From contig CAJMPZ010000008.1 in the NCBI GenBank assembly GCA_905215445.1, positions 1 to 54,978 of the forward strand: 54,978 bases of DNA, given 5' to 3'. The notes under the pieces are model-generated. The model made no database searches. It was not told the origin of the DNA and worked only from the letters and a program-made list of their open reading frames with translations. Both the position numbers and the translations under genes were made by a program. Source of the stretch: an uncultured bacterium (GTDB taxonomy: Bacteria > Actinomycetota > Coriobacteriia > Coriobacteriales > Coriobacteriaceae). Shown in pieces: positions 31,561 to 38,776 of this stretch (position 1 is the stretch's first letter; each line of letters opens with the position of its first letter).

Positions 31561-31606
31561 TCATGGAGCCAGTGACAGGAATCGAACCCGCAACCCACTG
31601 ATTACA
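31561..31606 (-). other. attR, overlapping the intact tRNA-Thr
   Basis: 46 bases identical to attL, covering the 3' part of tRNA-Thr plus one to three flanking bases. Confidence 0.93.
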
Positions 31607-31638
31607 AATCAGTTGCGCTACCGTTGCGCCACACTGGC
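31564..31638 (-). tRNA. tRNA-Thr (TGT anticodon), integration target
   Basis: 75 nt with an encoded CCA. The acceptor GCCAGTG pairs with CACTGGC, the anticodon TGT sits in the loop TTTGTAA, and the T-loop GTTCGAT is present. Its 3' half is contributed by the mobile element. Confidence 0.95.
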
Positions 31639-31722
31639 ACACTTGGCGCTTTCGCGCGAAGCCAGTTAAGAATAAAGGAATTGCGGACGAGGCGCAACAG
31701 ACCCTTCGCCCGACCACATCTC

Positions 31723-31787
31723 AAAACTATTCGCCAGAACGAATAGTTTTATCCGTTCGCCAAAACCAAAAACTATTCGTTTTGGCG
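31723..31787. repeat. Two interlocked inverted repeats
   Basis: AAAACTATTCG / CGAATAGTTTT (31723-31733, 31740-31750; exact) is followed by CGCCAAAAC / GTTTTGGCG (31758-31766, 31779-31787; exact). AAACTATTCG recurs inside the second loop. No gene; lies just beyond the tRNA-Thr. Confidence 0.75.
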
Positions 31788-31848
31788 ACGGCAACCCACA
31801 GTCCATTGATTACAAATCAACGGGCTGACCAATTGGGAAACGGGTCTC
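31788..31848 (-). pseudogene. Decayed tRNA-Thr(TGT) remnant
   Basis: The minus strand keeps a D-arm-like stretch (AATTGGTCAG) and an intact anticodon arm (TTGAT, TTTGTAA, ATCAA) with TGT. The T-arm and acceptor pairing are lost. It is about 150 bases from the intact tRNA-Thr(TGT). Confidence 0.5.
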
Positions 31849-31861
31849 TATGGATAATCCC

Positions 31862-32539
31862 CTACCGACCACGCAGGGCCTTGAGCTTGGCCAGGGCATC
31901 GGGGCTCAGGCGACTGCCCAGAGTCATCTTGATCTGCGGAGCTTCCTCTGCCTCGTGAACGTCGTTATCGATCTGTTTGATCTCGTCCACCAGCATACGG
32001 CTCGAGATGCGCGTTACGCCCTTGCCCATGACGACGGCCTGGATCGTGCCGTCGCTCGATACCACGGAGCACGCGCGGCCTTCCTCGCGTGCCTCGATGC
32101 AGAGCTTTTGCACCACAGTATCGGCAGAGACGCCCGTCGGCGAGAACTCGATGCGCACGCCGCGGGCCGGCAGGTTGGGGCGCTCGTTGGAGATATTGCC
32201 CGCGCCGTCGAACACGATCACGGCCTCGTAGCGGCCCTGGGCAAAGGCGGCGACGTCGTTGATGAGAGCGGTGCGCGCCATATCGTGAACGTCGCTGGAA
32301 TACGGATCGTCGGAATGGTCGTACACGAGCTTTTCGTAGCGCGGCGTGCAGTGGATCACGTTGTAACCGTCAACCACCAGCAGCTCGGGCTTGTTGGAGT
32401 GCACCGTCGAGACTGGATCGGCGATAGCCTGTGCAAACGCATTGCCGCCCACGCCATAGGTCGCGGCCGAAACAATCGGCTTGGCCGAGCCTTCGCCAAA
32501 GCGCTTGGCCTTGGACTTGGCGCGGTTCTTCTTGGACAT
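31862..32539 (-). CDS. YacP/Rae1-like NYN-domain ribonuclease
   Basis: 225 aa. A basic N-terminus (MSKKNRAKSKAK) and linker precede a NYN/PIN-like domain: LLVVDGYNVIH (about residues 53-63), VIVFDGAG and SSDGTIQ, with conserved Asp residues for metal binding. Homologues such as B. subtilis Rae1/YacP are ribosome-dependent mRNA endonucleases and lie next to the 23S rRNA methyltransferase and cysS, exactly as here. The start is 4 bases from the RlmB stop, so they form an operon. The N-terminal extension of about 50 residues is longer than in the Bacillus protein. Confidence 0.87.
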   Translation of the reverse strand: MSKKNRAKSKAKRFGEGSAKPIVSAATYGVGGNAFAQAIADPVSTVHSNKPELLVVDGYNVIHCTPRYEKLVYDHSDDPYSSDVHDMARTALINDVAAFAQGRYEAVIVFDGAGNISNERPNLPARGVRIEFSPTGVSADTVVQKLCIEAREEGRACSVVSSDGTIQAVVMGKGVTRISSRMLVDEIKQIDNDVHEAEEAPQIKMTLGSRLSPDALAKLKALRGR

Positions 32540-32542
32540 GCG

Positions 32543-33463
32543 CTACTCCTCCCCCATGAGCTCGCCGGCGTTGCGGCGCAGCCACTCAAAGCACAGCGCG
32601 GTGGTCGCCTGGGCCACATTGAGACTCTCGGTCATGCCGCGCTGGGGAAGCTTGGTCAAAAAGTCGCATTTCTCGAGCACCAGACGCGAGATGCCGTCGC
32701 CCTCGGAACCCATGACGAGCGCAACGCGGCCCTCGAAAGGGGCGTCCCAGCAACTGCCTTCGGCATGCTCGGAAGCGCCGCCCACCCAAAAGCCGGCGGC
32801 CTTGAGGTCATCGAGCGCTCGGGCAATGTTGGGAACCTGCGCGATGGGCAGGTGCATGACGGCACCAGCAGAGGTTTTGTAGCTGCCCACGGTCACACCG
32901 GCGGCGCGCTTGTTTGCAATGATGACGCCCGCCGCGCCCACGACCTCGGCGGAGCGCACGATCGCACCAAAGTTGCCATCGTCGGTCACATGGTCGAGCA
33001 CGACGACGAGCGCCGGTCCGTCACCCGCGCGATCGAGGATATCGGCGACATCAGCATAGGGGAAATTACCCACCTCGAGCGCAATGCCCTGGTGAGCGCC
33101 ATGGCTCGACAGCGCATCGAGCTGCGCGCGCGGCACATACTTAATGCGGACACCCGCGGCGTTGAGGTCATCGACCAGGCGCGACAAGGCGGCATCGCGC
33201 TCCCCGCCCTCGGCGATGAGCGCGCACTTGATGGGAAAACCAGTGCGCAGCGCCTCGGCGGCAGCACGACGACCTTCGATAAACTCGCCCTTGGGGACCT
33301 GAATGTTGTCGCGGTTGCGATCTCGCTGCGAACGCGCAGCCTGGGCTTGGGAGCGCTCGCGCTGGCCCTTGGGAGCGGCAGCGCGGTCGTTGCGACGAAT
33401 CGGACGCGAACCAGAAACGGCCTGCTTGCCTCCGCGCGATGCACGCTTGCGATTGTCGGCCAT
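32543..33463 (-). CDS. rlmB: 23S rRNA 2'-O-ribose methyltransferase, TrmH/SpoU family (RlmB-like)
   Basis: 306 aa SAM-dependent methyltransferase of the SPOUT class. A basic, Arg/Gln-rich N-terminal extension (1-55) is followed by the SpoU substrate-binding domain (about 60-135). The knotted catalytic domain contains the motifs VVVLDHVTDDGNFGAIVRSAE, LVMGSEGDGISRL and LNVAQATTALCFEW. It sits between cysS and the NYN ribonuclease gene, the common Gram-positive order. AAGGAGG precedes the ATG. The target nucleotide (G2251 in E. coli) is by analogy. Confidence 0.9.
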   Translation of the reverse strand: MADNRKRASRGGKQAVSGSRPIRRNDRAAAPKGQRERSQAQAARSQRDRNRDNIQVPKGEFIEGRRAAAEALRTGFPIKCALIAEGGERDAALSRLVDDLNAAGVRIKYVPRAQLDALSSHGAHQGIALEVGNFPYADVADILDRAGDGPALVVVLDHVTDDGNFGAIVRSAEVVGAAGVIIANKRAAGVTVGSYKTSAGAVMHLPIAQVPNIARALDDLKAAGFWVGGASEHAEGSCWDAPFEGRVALVMGSEGDGISRLVLEKCDFLTKLPQRGMTESLNVAQATTALCFEWLRRNAGELMGEE

Positions 33464-33505
33464 AAAACGGCCTCCTTAAAACGATTATCAATAGAACAAA
33501 CGAAA

Positions 33506-33606
33506 CGACCGCCCGAGGTGCGGCAGATTGCCTTGAAAGAGGAGGGCATAGACCTTGAGGTCATGCCCGACGATTGAAAGGCAAGGTGCCGTGGCTCGGG
33601 CGGTCG
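33506..33606 (-). ncRNA. Multi-stem RNA-like element downstream of cysS
   Basis: The 12-bp closing stem is exact (33506-33517 with 33595-33606). Inside it, GGCAGATTGCC faces GGCAAGGTGCC, with TTGAAA on both sides of a GGGCAT / ATGCCC stem that carries a one-base bulge and a GACCT/AGGTC tip. The same architecture occurs at 52721-52813. On the minus strand it begins 24 bases after the cysS stop and is followed by a T-rich stretch, so it could be a structured terminator or a riboregulator. Confidence 0.6.
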
Positions 33607-33629
33607 GGTGCTTGGGAAACCCGCGGGGA

Positions 33630-35096
33630 TTAGAGAGATTTGATACGGGTGCCGGCGGCGGTATCCTCGATCGTCAGCCCGAGGTCCTTGAGCTGGTCGC
33701 GGATGGCGTCGGCCAGATCCCAGTTCTTGGCAGCGCGGGCCTCGGCGCGGGCCTCGAGAATCTTGGCAGCGGCCTCGTCCACGTCGTCGCCCGTGTAGGC
33801 AACCAGGCCGGCGGCTACGCCCAGCAGGCCCAGCGGCAACTCGACCTTTGGCTCGGGGAGCTCAACGCCAAACGTATCGAGCAGCTCGACCAGCGTATCG
33901 GCGGCGGCAAGCGCGGCGGCCTTGTCGGCAGCGTCGCCCGCCTGCTCCAGGTACTGGTTGCACTCGGTCACAAAGCCAAAGACGGCACCCATGGCACCGG
34001 CGGTGTTAAAGTCGTCGTCCATGCACTCCTTAAAGGTGGCACGGGTCTCGGCGGCCTTGGCGGCAAACGCCTCGGATGCTGCCTCATCGGCATCGGCCGT
34101 CGCATGGTTCGCGGCCCAGCGCAGGTTCTCGACCGTACCGGCGATACGCGTGAGCGAGTTCTCGGCACCCTCCAAGCGCTCCCAAGAAAAGTCGAGCGGC
34201 GAGCGATAGCTCGTCTGCAGCATCAGCAGGCGCAGGGCGGCAGCGGAATGCTGCTCGAGCACCTCGGCCAGCGTAAAGAAGTTGCCGAGCGACTTGGACA
34301 TTTTCTCGCCGTCTACCAGCAGCATGCCCGTGTGCATCCAGGTGTTGGAGAAGCCCTGGTGCCAGGCGCAGGTGGCCTGGGCGCACTCGTTCTCGTGATG
34401 CGGGAAGGCAAGGTCGGAGCCGCCGCCGTGGATGTCGATCGGGGTGCCCAGGTAGCGATGCACCATGGCGGCGCACTCGGTGTGCCAACCGGGACGGCCC
34501 TCGCCCCAGGGGCTCGGCCAGCTGGGCTCGCCGGGCTTGGCAGCCTTCCACAGGGCAAAGTCGAGCGGGTCGTTCTTGTCCTCGTTCTCCTCGATGCGCG
34601 CGCCAACCATAAGGTCGTCGATGTTGCGGCCCGAGACCTGACCATAGTTGGAATCGCTGCGCACGGCAAAGTACACGTCGCCGTTATCGGCGGCGTAGGC
34701 GTGGCCCTGCTCGATGAGTGTCTTGATCATGGCGATCATGGGGCCGATCTCTTTGGTGGCGCGGGGGCGCACATCGGGATCGAGCACGTTGGCGGCACGC
34801 ATGACGCCGATGAACTTGTCGGAGAACTCCGTCGCGACCTCGGCAGCCGTACGGCCCTGCTCGTTGGCGCGCTTGATGATCTTGTCGTCGACATCGGTGA
34901 GGTTCTGGGCGAACGTGACCTCGTAGCCGCTTGCGATGAGCCAGCGACGAATCACGTCAAAGCTGATGAACGTGCGGGCATTGCCGATGTGGATGTTGTC
35001 GTAGACCGTGGGGCCGCACACGTACATGCGGACCTTGCCGGACTCGATGGGCTGGAACTCTTCCTTTTTATGGGTAGCGCTGTTGTAGATACGCAT
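33630..35096 (-). CDS. cysS: Cysteinyl-tRNA synthetase
   Basis: Class I aminoacyl-tRNA synthetase that charges tRNA-Cys. 488 aa: Rossmann fold with the HIGH-type motif in YDNIHIGNART, zinc ligands in MYVCGPTVYD, WHTECAAM and the SDLAFPHHENE region, and the KMSKS loop (EKMSKSLGN). A DALR-type helical anticodon domain follows. It is adjacent to ispF (3-base gap) as in many Gram-positives. The structured element at 33506-33606 lies directly downstream. Confidence 0.97.
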   Translation of the reverse strand: MRIYNSATHKKEEFQPIESGKVRMYVCGPTVYDNIHIGNARTFISFDVIRRWLIASGYEVTFAQNLTDVDDKIIKRANEQGRTAAEVATEFSDKFIGVMRAANVLDPDVRPRATKEIGPMIAMIKTLIEQGHAYAADNGDVYFAVRSDSNYGQVSGRNIDDLMVGARIEENEDKNDPLDFALWKAAKPGEPSWPSPWGEGRPGWHTECAAMVHRYLGTPIDIHGGGSDLAFPHHENECAQATCAWHQGFSNTWMHTGMLLVDGEKMSKSLGNFFTLAEVLEQHSAAALRLLMLQTSYRSPLDFSWERLEGAENSLTRIAGTVENLRWAANHATADADEAASEAFAAKAAETRATFKECMDDDFNTAGAMGAVFGFVTECNQYLEQAGDAADKAAALAAADTLVELLDTFGVELPEPKVELPLGLLGVAAGLVAYTGDDVDEAAAKILEARAEARAAKNWDLADAIRDQLKDLGLTIEDTAAGTRIKSL

Positions 35097-35099
35097 TCG

Positions 35100-35594
35100 T
35101 TACTCCTTAACGGTTTTCTGTAGCAGGCAGACGGCCCAGGCACCGATTCCCTCGCCCTGGCCTTCCCAACCGAGCTTTTCGGTCGTAGTGGCGGCGACGC
35201 CCACGTTTTCGACGTCAACGCCCAGGGCATGGGCAAGGTTGGCGCGCATGGCATCGCGGTGCGGAGTGATCTTGGGTTGCTGACAGGCAATGGTGCAATC
35301 GGCATCGACAAACTCAAAGCCCAGCTCGCGCGCATAGTCCATCACGCGAGCGAGCAGCACCATCGAATCGGCACCCTCGTAGGCGGGATCGGTGTCGGGA
35401 AATAGCCTGCCGATGTCTCCCCCGCGGCAGGCGCCCAGAATGGCGTCGGCCAAGGCATGCGCGAGCACATCGGCATCCGAGTGGCCCAGCAGGCCGCGCT
35501 CGTAGGGAATGTCGACCCCGCCGATGATACATCGACGCCCCTCCACCAAACGGTGGACGTCGTAGCCGTGGCCAATGCGCAGGTTACTGAACAT
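35100..35594 (-). CDS. ispF: 2-C-methyl-D-erythritol 2,4-cyclodiphosphate synthase
   Basis: Fifth step of the MEP isoprenoid pathway: makes the 2,4-cyclodiphosphate with loss of CMP. 164 aa from the ATG at 35594. GYDVHRL at the start carries the metal-binding Asp and His. LLGHSDADVLAHALADA, DIGRLFPDTD and ATTTEKLGWEGQGEGI are family signatures. The start lies inside the last codons of ispD (11-base overlap), so the two are translationally coupled. Trimeric enzyme by family knowledge. Confidence 0.96.
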   Translation of the reverse strand: MFSNLRIGHGYDVHRLVEGRRCIIGGVDIPYERGLLGHSDADVLAHALADAILGACRGGDIGRLFPDTDPAYEGADSMVLLARVMDYARELGFEFVDADCTIACQQPKITPHRDAMRANLAHALGVDVENVGVAATTTEKLGWEGQGEGIGAWAVCLLQKTVKE

Positions 35595-36312
35595 GGGGAA
35601 GGTCCTCTCCCTCGGCCATGCGGCCAAGCAGAATCGCGGTTACGGGACGCAGGTCCTCGGGCACCGTCACCTTAAGGTTATCGCGCGGGCTCTGGACACA
35701 GCGGACGCGGGCGCCCATGCGCTCGACCAGCGAAGAATCGTCGGTCCCGATAAAGCCCTCGGTGATAGCTGCGGTGTGGGCGCGCTTCATGGCGTCGACG
35801 CTAAAGATCTGCGGCGTCTGCGCGGCCCAGTAGAGCTCGCGCGGCGGCGTCTCGACGATATTGTCGCCGTCGACGATCTTGAGCGTGTCGATCGCGGGCT
35901 GGCCGCACACGACGCCGTCGAGCGAGCGGTCGCCCACAAGCACGTCGATCGCATGATCGATGGCCTCGGTCGTGATGAGCGGACGGGCGCCGTCGTGGAT
36001 GGCGACATATTCGAAACCCGCCGGTACCGCATGCACGCCGGCACGGGTGGAGTCCTGGCGGGTATCGCCGGCATCGGCAAAACTGATGGGCGTGTCATAG
36101 TCAAACGGGTCGATGGCCAGGCGGCGCATCTCGGCACGGCGCTCGGCAGGGCACACCACCACGATGTGGCCGACCTTGTCGCTACGATCGAACGCGCGGA
36201 TGGACCAGCTCATGAGCGGACGACCCGCCACGTTAACGAGCTGCTTGCCGCCGGGATTTCCAAAGCGCTGGCCGCTGCCGCCGGCAACGACCACGGCGCA
36301 TACGGGCGCCAT
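35584..36312 (-). CDS. ispD: 2-C-methyl-D-erythritol 4-phosphate cytidylyltransferase
   Basis: Third step of the MEP pathway: transfers CMP to MEP. 242 aa. The nucleotide-binding loop VVVAGGSGQRFG is at the N-terminus; AGDTRQDSTRAGV, IHDGARPL and WAAQTPQIF are the standard motifs. It overlaps disA by one base upstream and ispF by 11 bases downstream, giving a tight disA-ispD-ispF-cysS operon. Confidence 0.96.
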   Translation of the reverse strand: MAPVCAVVVAGGSGQRFGNPGGKQLVNVAGRPLMSWSIRAFDRSDKVGHIVVVCPAERRAEMRRLAIDPFDYDTPISFADAGDTRQDSTRAGVHAVPAGFEYVAIHDGARPLITTEAIDHAIDVLVGDRSLDGVVCGQPAIDTLKIVDGDNIVETPPRELYWAAQTPQIFSVDAMKRAHTAAITEGFIGTDDSSLVERMGARVRCVQSPRDNLKVTVPEDLRPVTAILLGRMAEGEDLPHVQ

Positions 36313-37379
36313 TATGCGTTCCCCTGTTTGGTGCCCTTCATGCGGTACAGCGAGTCCGCAAGAATGGCAGGGTTGTTGACGCCAAAGTCGCCCAGGCGCT
36401 CCGGATCCTCGCTGATGTCGTCCATGAGCTCCTGCAGCGAGCCATACTCGTCGACGATCTTCTCGGCCACGCCGTCACGCACGACGGACACGCGCGAAAG
36501 CGTGCGCAGGCCCAGCGGCGTCATGACGGAGTCCTCGTCCAGGTCGTCGTAACCCAGAACCGCCGCCACATGCTGTGGGTCGGACAGGTCCTTAGGCGTC
36601 ATGCGAGCGAGCTCGGCGCGAATCTTCTCGGCATTAGCCTCGGAAGAATCACTTGCGTAGTCGCGAATCATCAGGTCATACTCGGTATCCATGCTGGAGC
36701 CGGCGAGCTGCTCGAGCTGCATCTGCACGAGCTTGCCCTGGTTGCCCAGCTTGACGATGCAATCCTTAAGCTCGGTCTTTGCCTGCTGCATGATCTCGAA
36801 GCTCGAGAAAATACCGGTAATGTCGGCGAGCGTAACGTAGTCGTCGAGCTCGAGGGCCGTCAGACGCAGCAGGGAGCGGTCGAGCGACTGACGGGTAGTC
36901 TGGAGCGTGGCGACGAGCTGATTGACCGAGCTCATGATGGTGGTGACGGGCTGGATCTCGTAGCTCTTGCCGTGAACGTACACGTTGACGACGGCACGAC
37001 GGGCCGAAACCGAGATCACGATGGCGTCGGTGAGCACCGACATGCGAGCGGCAGTACGGTGACGCATGCCCGTCTCGCTCGTGGCAAGCGAGGGATCGGG
37101 ATTGAGGTGGAAGTTGGCGCGCAGGATCTGGGTGAGGTCGCCGTCGATAACGATGGCGCCGTCCATCTTGGAGAGCTCGAACAGACGGTTCGAGGTGAAC
37201 GAAATGTTGAGCGGGAAGCCGTCGTTACCGGCAGCGAGCACGTTTTCGGTGTCGCCGACGCAGATAAGGGCGCCCAGGTGACCGGCGATGATCATGTCGA
37301 GGGCGGTACGGATCGGCTGACCAGGTGCCGTCAGGCGGATGGCCTGTTCCATACGCTTTTGCAGCTCGTTCTTATCCAA
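36312..37379 (-). CDS. disA: DNA integrity scanning protein, diadenylate cyclase DisA
   Basis: Makes c-di-AMP from two ATP and scans DNA for branched structures. 355 aa. The DAC domain carries the catalytic motifs DGAIVIDGD (about residues 74-82) and GMRHRTAAR (about 103-111). The central helical spine and the C-terminal HhH DNA-binding domain (about 290-350, LGLRTLSRVSVV) are present. It heads the minus-strand operon with ispD. In other Gram-positives disA is usually next to radA and clpC; here clpC is about 4.5 kb away on the same strand. Confidence 0.95.
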   Translation of the reverse strand: MDKNELQKRMEQAIRLTAPGQPIRTALDMIIAGHLGALICVGDTENVLAAGNDGFPLNISFTSNRLFELSKMDGAIVIDGDLTQILRANFHLNPDPSLATSETGMRHRTAARMSVLTDAIVISVSARRAVVNVYVHGKSYEIQPVTTIMSSVNQLVATLQTTRQSLDRSLLRLTALELDDYVTLADITGIFSSFEIMQQAKTELKDCIVKLGNQGKLVQMQLEQLAGSSMDTEYDLMIRDYASDSSEANAEKIRAELARMTPKDLSDPQHVAAVLGYDDLDEDSVMTPLGLRTLSRVSVVRDGVAEKIVDEYGSLQELMDDISEDPERLGDFGVNNPAILADSLYRMKGTKQGNA

Positions 37380-37600
37380 GGCATCGCTCCCATCGTATAC
37401 GCTCCATAAACGCTAAATAGTTTCTCACGGTTTGTCCCCGCAGCAGCCACGAAATCCGATGCTTACAGAATGAGCGAACACCGCTTAGGTAGCTCATTTG
37501 GGACGGGGCTCCTTTGACTGCTCATGTGGTAGCATCGGGTCTCATATAAATGAGGGAGTAGTCGCGTAATCGGGCTCGCCCGCAGAGAGGGAGCCAGACT

Positions 37601-38179
37601 ATGGGACTCGCAGAGCTCGTGTTGCTCGCCGTTGGCCTTTCGATGGACGCTTTTGCTGTTTCCATCTGCAAGGGTCTCGGCATGAAGAAGATCAACCTTA
37701 AAGTCGCCGTGGTGCTCGGTCTGTTCTTTGGCGGCTTTCAGGCCGGCATGCCCGTAATCGGATGGGCGCTCGGCAGTCAATTCATGGACATCATCGGACC
37801 CATCGACCATTGGATCGCCTTTATCCTATTGGCCTTTATCGGCGGCAAAATGCTGTGGGAAGCCTTTACCGAAGACGAGGATGAGGGCGACGGCAAGGAT
37901 GCTGAAAAAATTGACCTGGCAGAATATCTGATTCTTGCCATTGCCACCTCGATTGACGCCCTAGCCGTAGGTATCTCGTTTGCGGCGCTCTCGGTTGACA
38001 TCGTTCCCGCTGTATCGCTTATCGGCGTCACAACGTTTATCTTCTCCGTCGCCGGCGTAGCGATCGGCCATACCTTTGGCGCGCGTTACGAAAAACCCGC
38101 CACCATCGTGGGTGGCGTCGTACTCGTCCTCATCGGGCTTAAGATCTTACTTGAGCATCTGGGGATCCTCACGATATAA
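37601..38179 (+). CDS. mntP: Manganese efflux pump MntP
   Basis: A 192-aa inner-membrane Mn(II) exporter of the MntP/YebN family with six hydrophobic helices in two repeats. Family motifs are AVGLSMDAFAVSICKG (helix 1) and IATSIDALAVGISFA (helix 4), each with the conserved Asp and Ser/Thr. An acidic loop (EDEDEGDGKDAEK) lies between the halves. AGAGAGGGAGCC precedes the ATG. The leader (37500-37600) contains GGGAGTAG, reminiscent of the start of the Mn riboswitch, but only 47 bases remain to the ATG, too few for the full structure. Confidence 0.92.
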   Translation: MGLAELVLLAVGLSMDAFAVSICKGLGMKKINLKVAVVLGLFFGGFQAGMPVIGWALGSQFMDIIGPIDHWIAFILLAFIGGKMLWEAFTEDEDEGDGKDAEKIDLAEYLILAIATSIDALAVGISFAALSVDIVPAVSLIGVTTFIFSVAGVAIGHTFGARYEKPATIVGGVVLVLIGLKILLEHLGILTI

Positions 38180-38219
38180 AAAACGCCTCTCATAAGCCAA
38201 CGTCAATGTAGGGGTCTCA

Positions 38220-38288
38220 TGCAGAGTTTTGCATAATGCCTATTCGTGCAGACTTTTGCATGTCATACTAATATGCAAAAGTCTGCAC
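38220..38288 (+). promoter_or_regulatory. hipBA operator: three half-sites
   Basis: GTGCAGACTTTTGCAT (38246-38261) and its exact complement (38273-38288) form a 16-bp inverted repeat with an 11-nt spacer. A third half-site, TGCAGAGTTTTGCAT, lies 27 bp to the left (38220-38234). It ends 14 bases before hipB, fitting autorepression. Confidence 0.8.
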
Positions 38289-38302
38289 GTTAGGAGATCG
38301 CC

Positions 38303-38773
38303 GTGGATACCCTTCCCATCACCACACCGCGCCAAGCTGGCATCTACGTGCGCCAGGCACGCGAGGCACAGGGAATCACCCGTGCGGCGCTCGCTAAAAA
38401 AGCCGGTGTTTCGGAGCGCCTGCTCGCATCGCTCGAGCTAGGAGATGCCACCGGCATTCGACTCGACAAGCTATTGGCAATCTTCAATGCTCTCGGACTG
38501 GCGCTCGCCGCTCAAGGGGATATAGGCGAAACGAAAAATGAGCAATCAGCCAACGTTCCGCGTGCCGATTTGCAACCTCACAGTACCCCCAGACGCCATC
38601 GCGCTCAACGTCCCTCTCATAGCTACCGTTGCTGCGCCGCCATTCCGGTTCTTGCAGACGCCCCCTTTACGTCTGAACTCTACGACAAAGCCTTCGCAGA
38701 TTTCGCCATGTCCAATCTCGGAGTCTCGATTGCCGCAAACGCATCTGTCCAACCAAAGCCTGACGGGAAATAG
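38303..38773 (+). CDS. hipB: HipB-like antitoxin, XRE-family HTH
   Basis: 156 aa from a GTG with TAGGAGATC upstream. XRE-type HTH at residues about 10-65 (VRQAREAQGITRAALAKKAG, SERLLASLELGD). The C-terminal end (YDKAFADFAMSNLGVSIAAN) resembles the tails of HipB-like antitoxins paired with actinobacterial HipA. The middle (about 75-115) is Arg/Pro/His-rich and looks less natural, so a compensated frameshift is possible. It is 3 bases from hipA. By family knowledge it neutralises the kinase and represses the operon through the palindrome just upstream. Confidence 0.82.
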   Translation: MDTLPITTPRQAGIYVRQAREAQGITRAALAKKAGVSERLLASLELGDATGIRLDKLLAIFNALGLALAAQGDIGETKNEQSANVPRADLQPHSTPRRHRAQRPSHSYRCCAAIPVLADAPFTSELYDKAFADFAMSNLGVSIAANASVQPKPDGK

Positions 38774-38776
38774 CCA

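Larger units (their letters stand above)
14267..31606. mobile_element. Integrative mobilizable element in tRNA-Thr(TGT)
   Basis: Bounded by identical 46-bp repeats (14267-14312 and 31561-31606) that correspond to the 3' part of tRNA-Thr from anticodon to CCA. The intact tRNA lies at the right end and only the 3' fragment at the left, the standard outcome of tyrosine-recombinase integration into a tRNA. Contents from left to right: integrase, excisionase-like HTH, RHH accessory, relaxase, VirD4-type coupling protein, DUF1648 and RiPP-like genes, hypotheticals, DUF4268, DnaB, initiator-like protein, HTH, zinc-cluster proteins and a res fragment. There is no VirB4 or channel gene, so it is mobilizable rather than self-conjugative. 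Confidence 0.93.

Noticed and set aside
37500..37600. yybP-ykoY manganese riboswitch upstream of mntP
   Set aside because: GGGAGTAG is present, but only 47 bases follow before the ATG and the other conserved loops are not visible. At most a relic.
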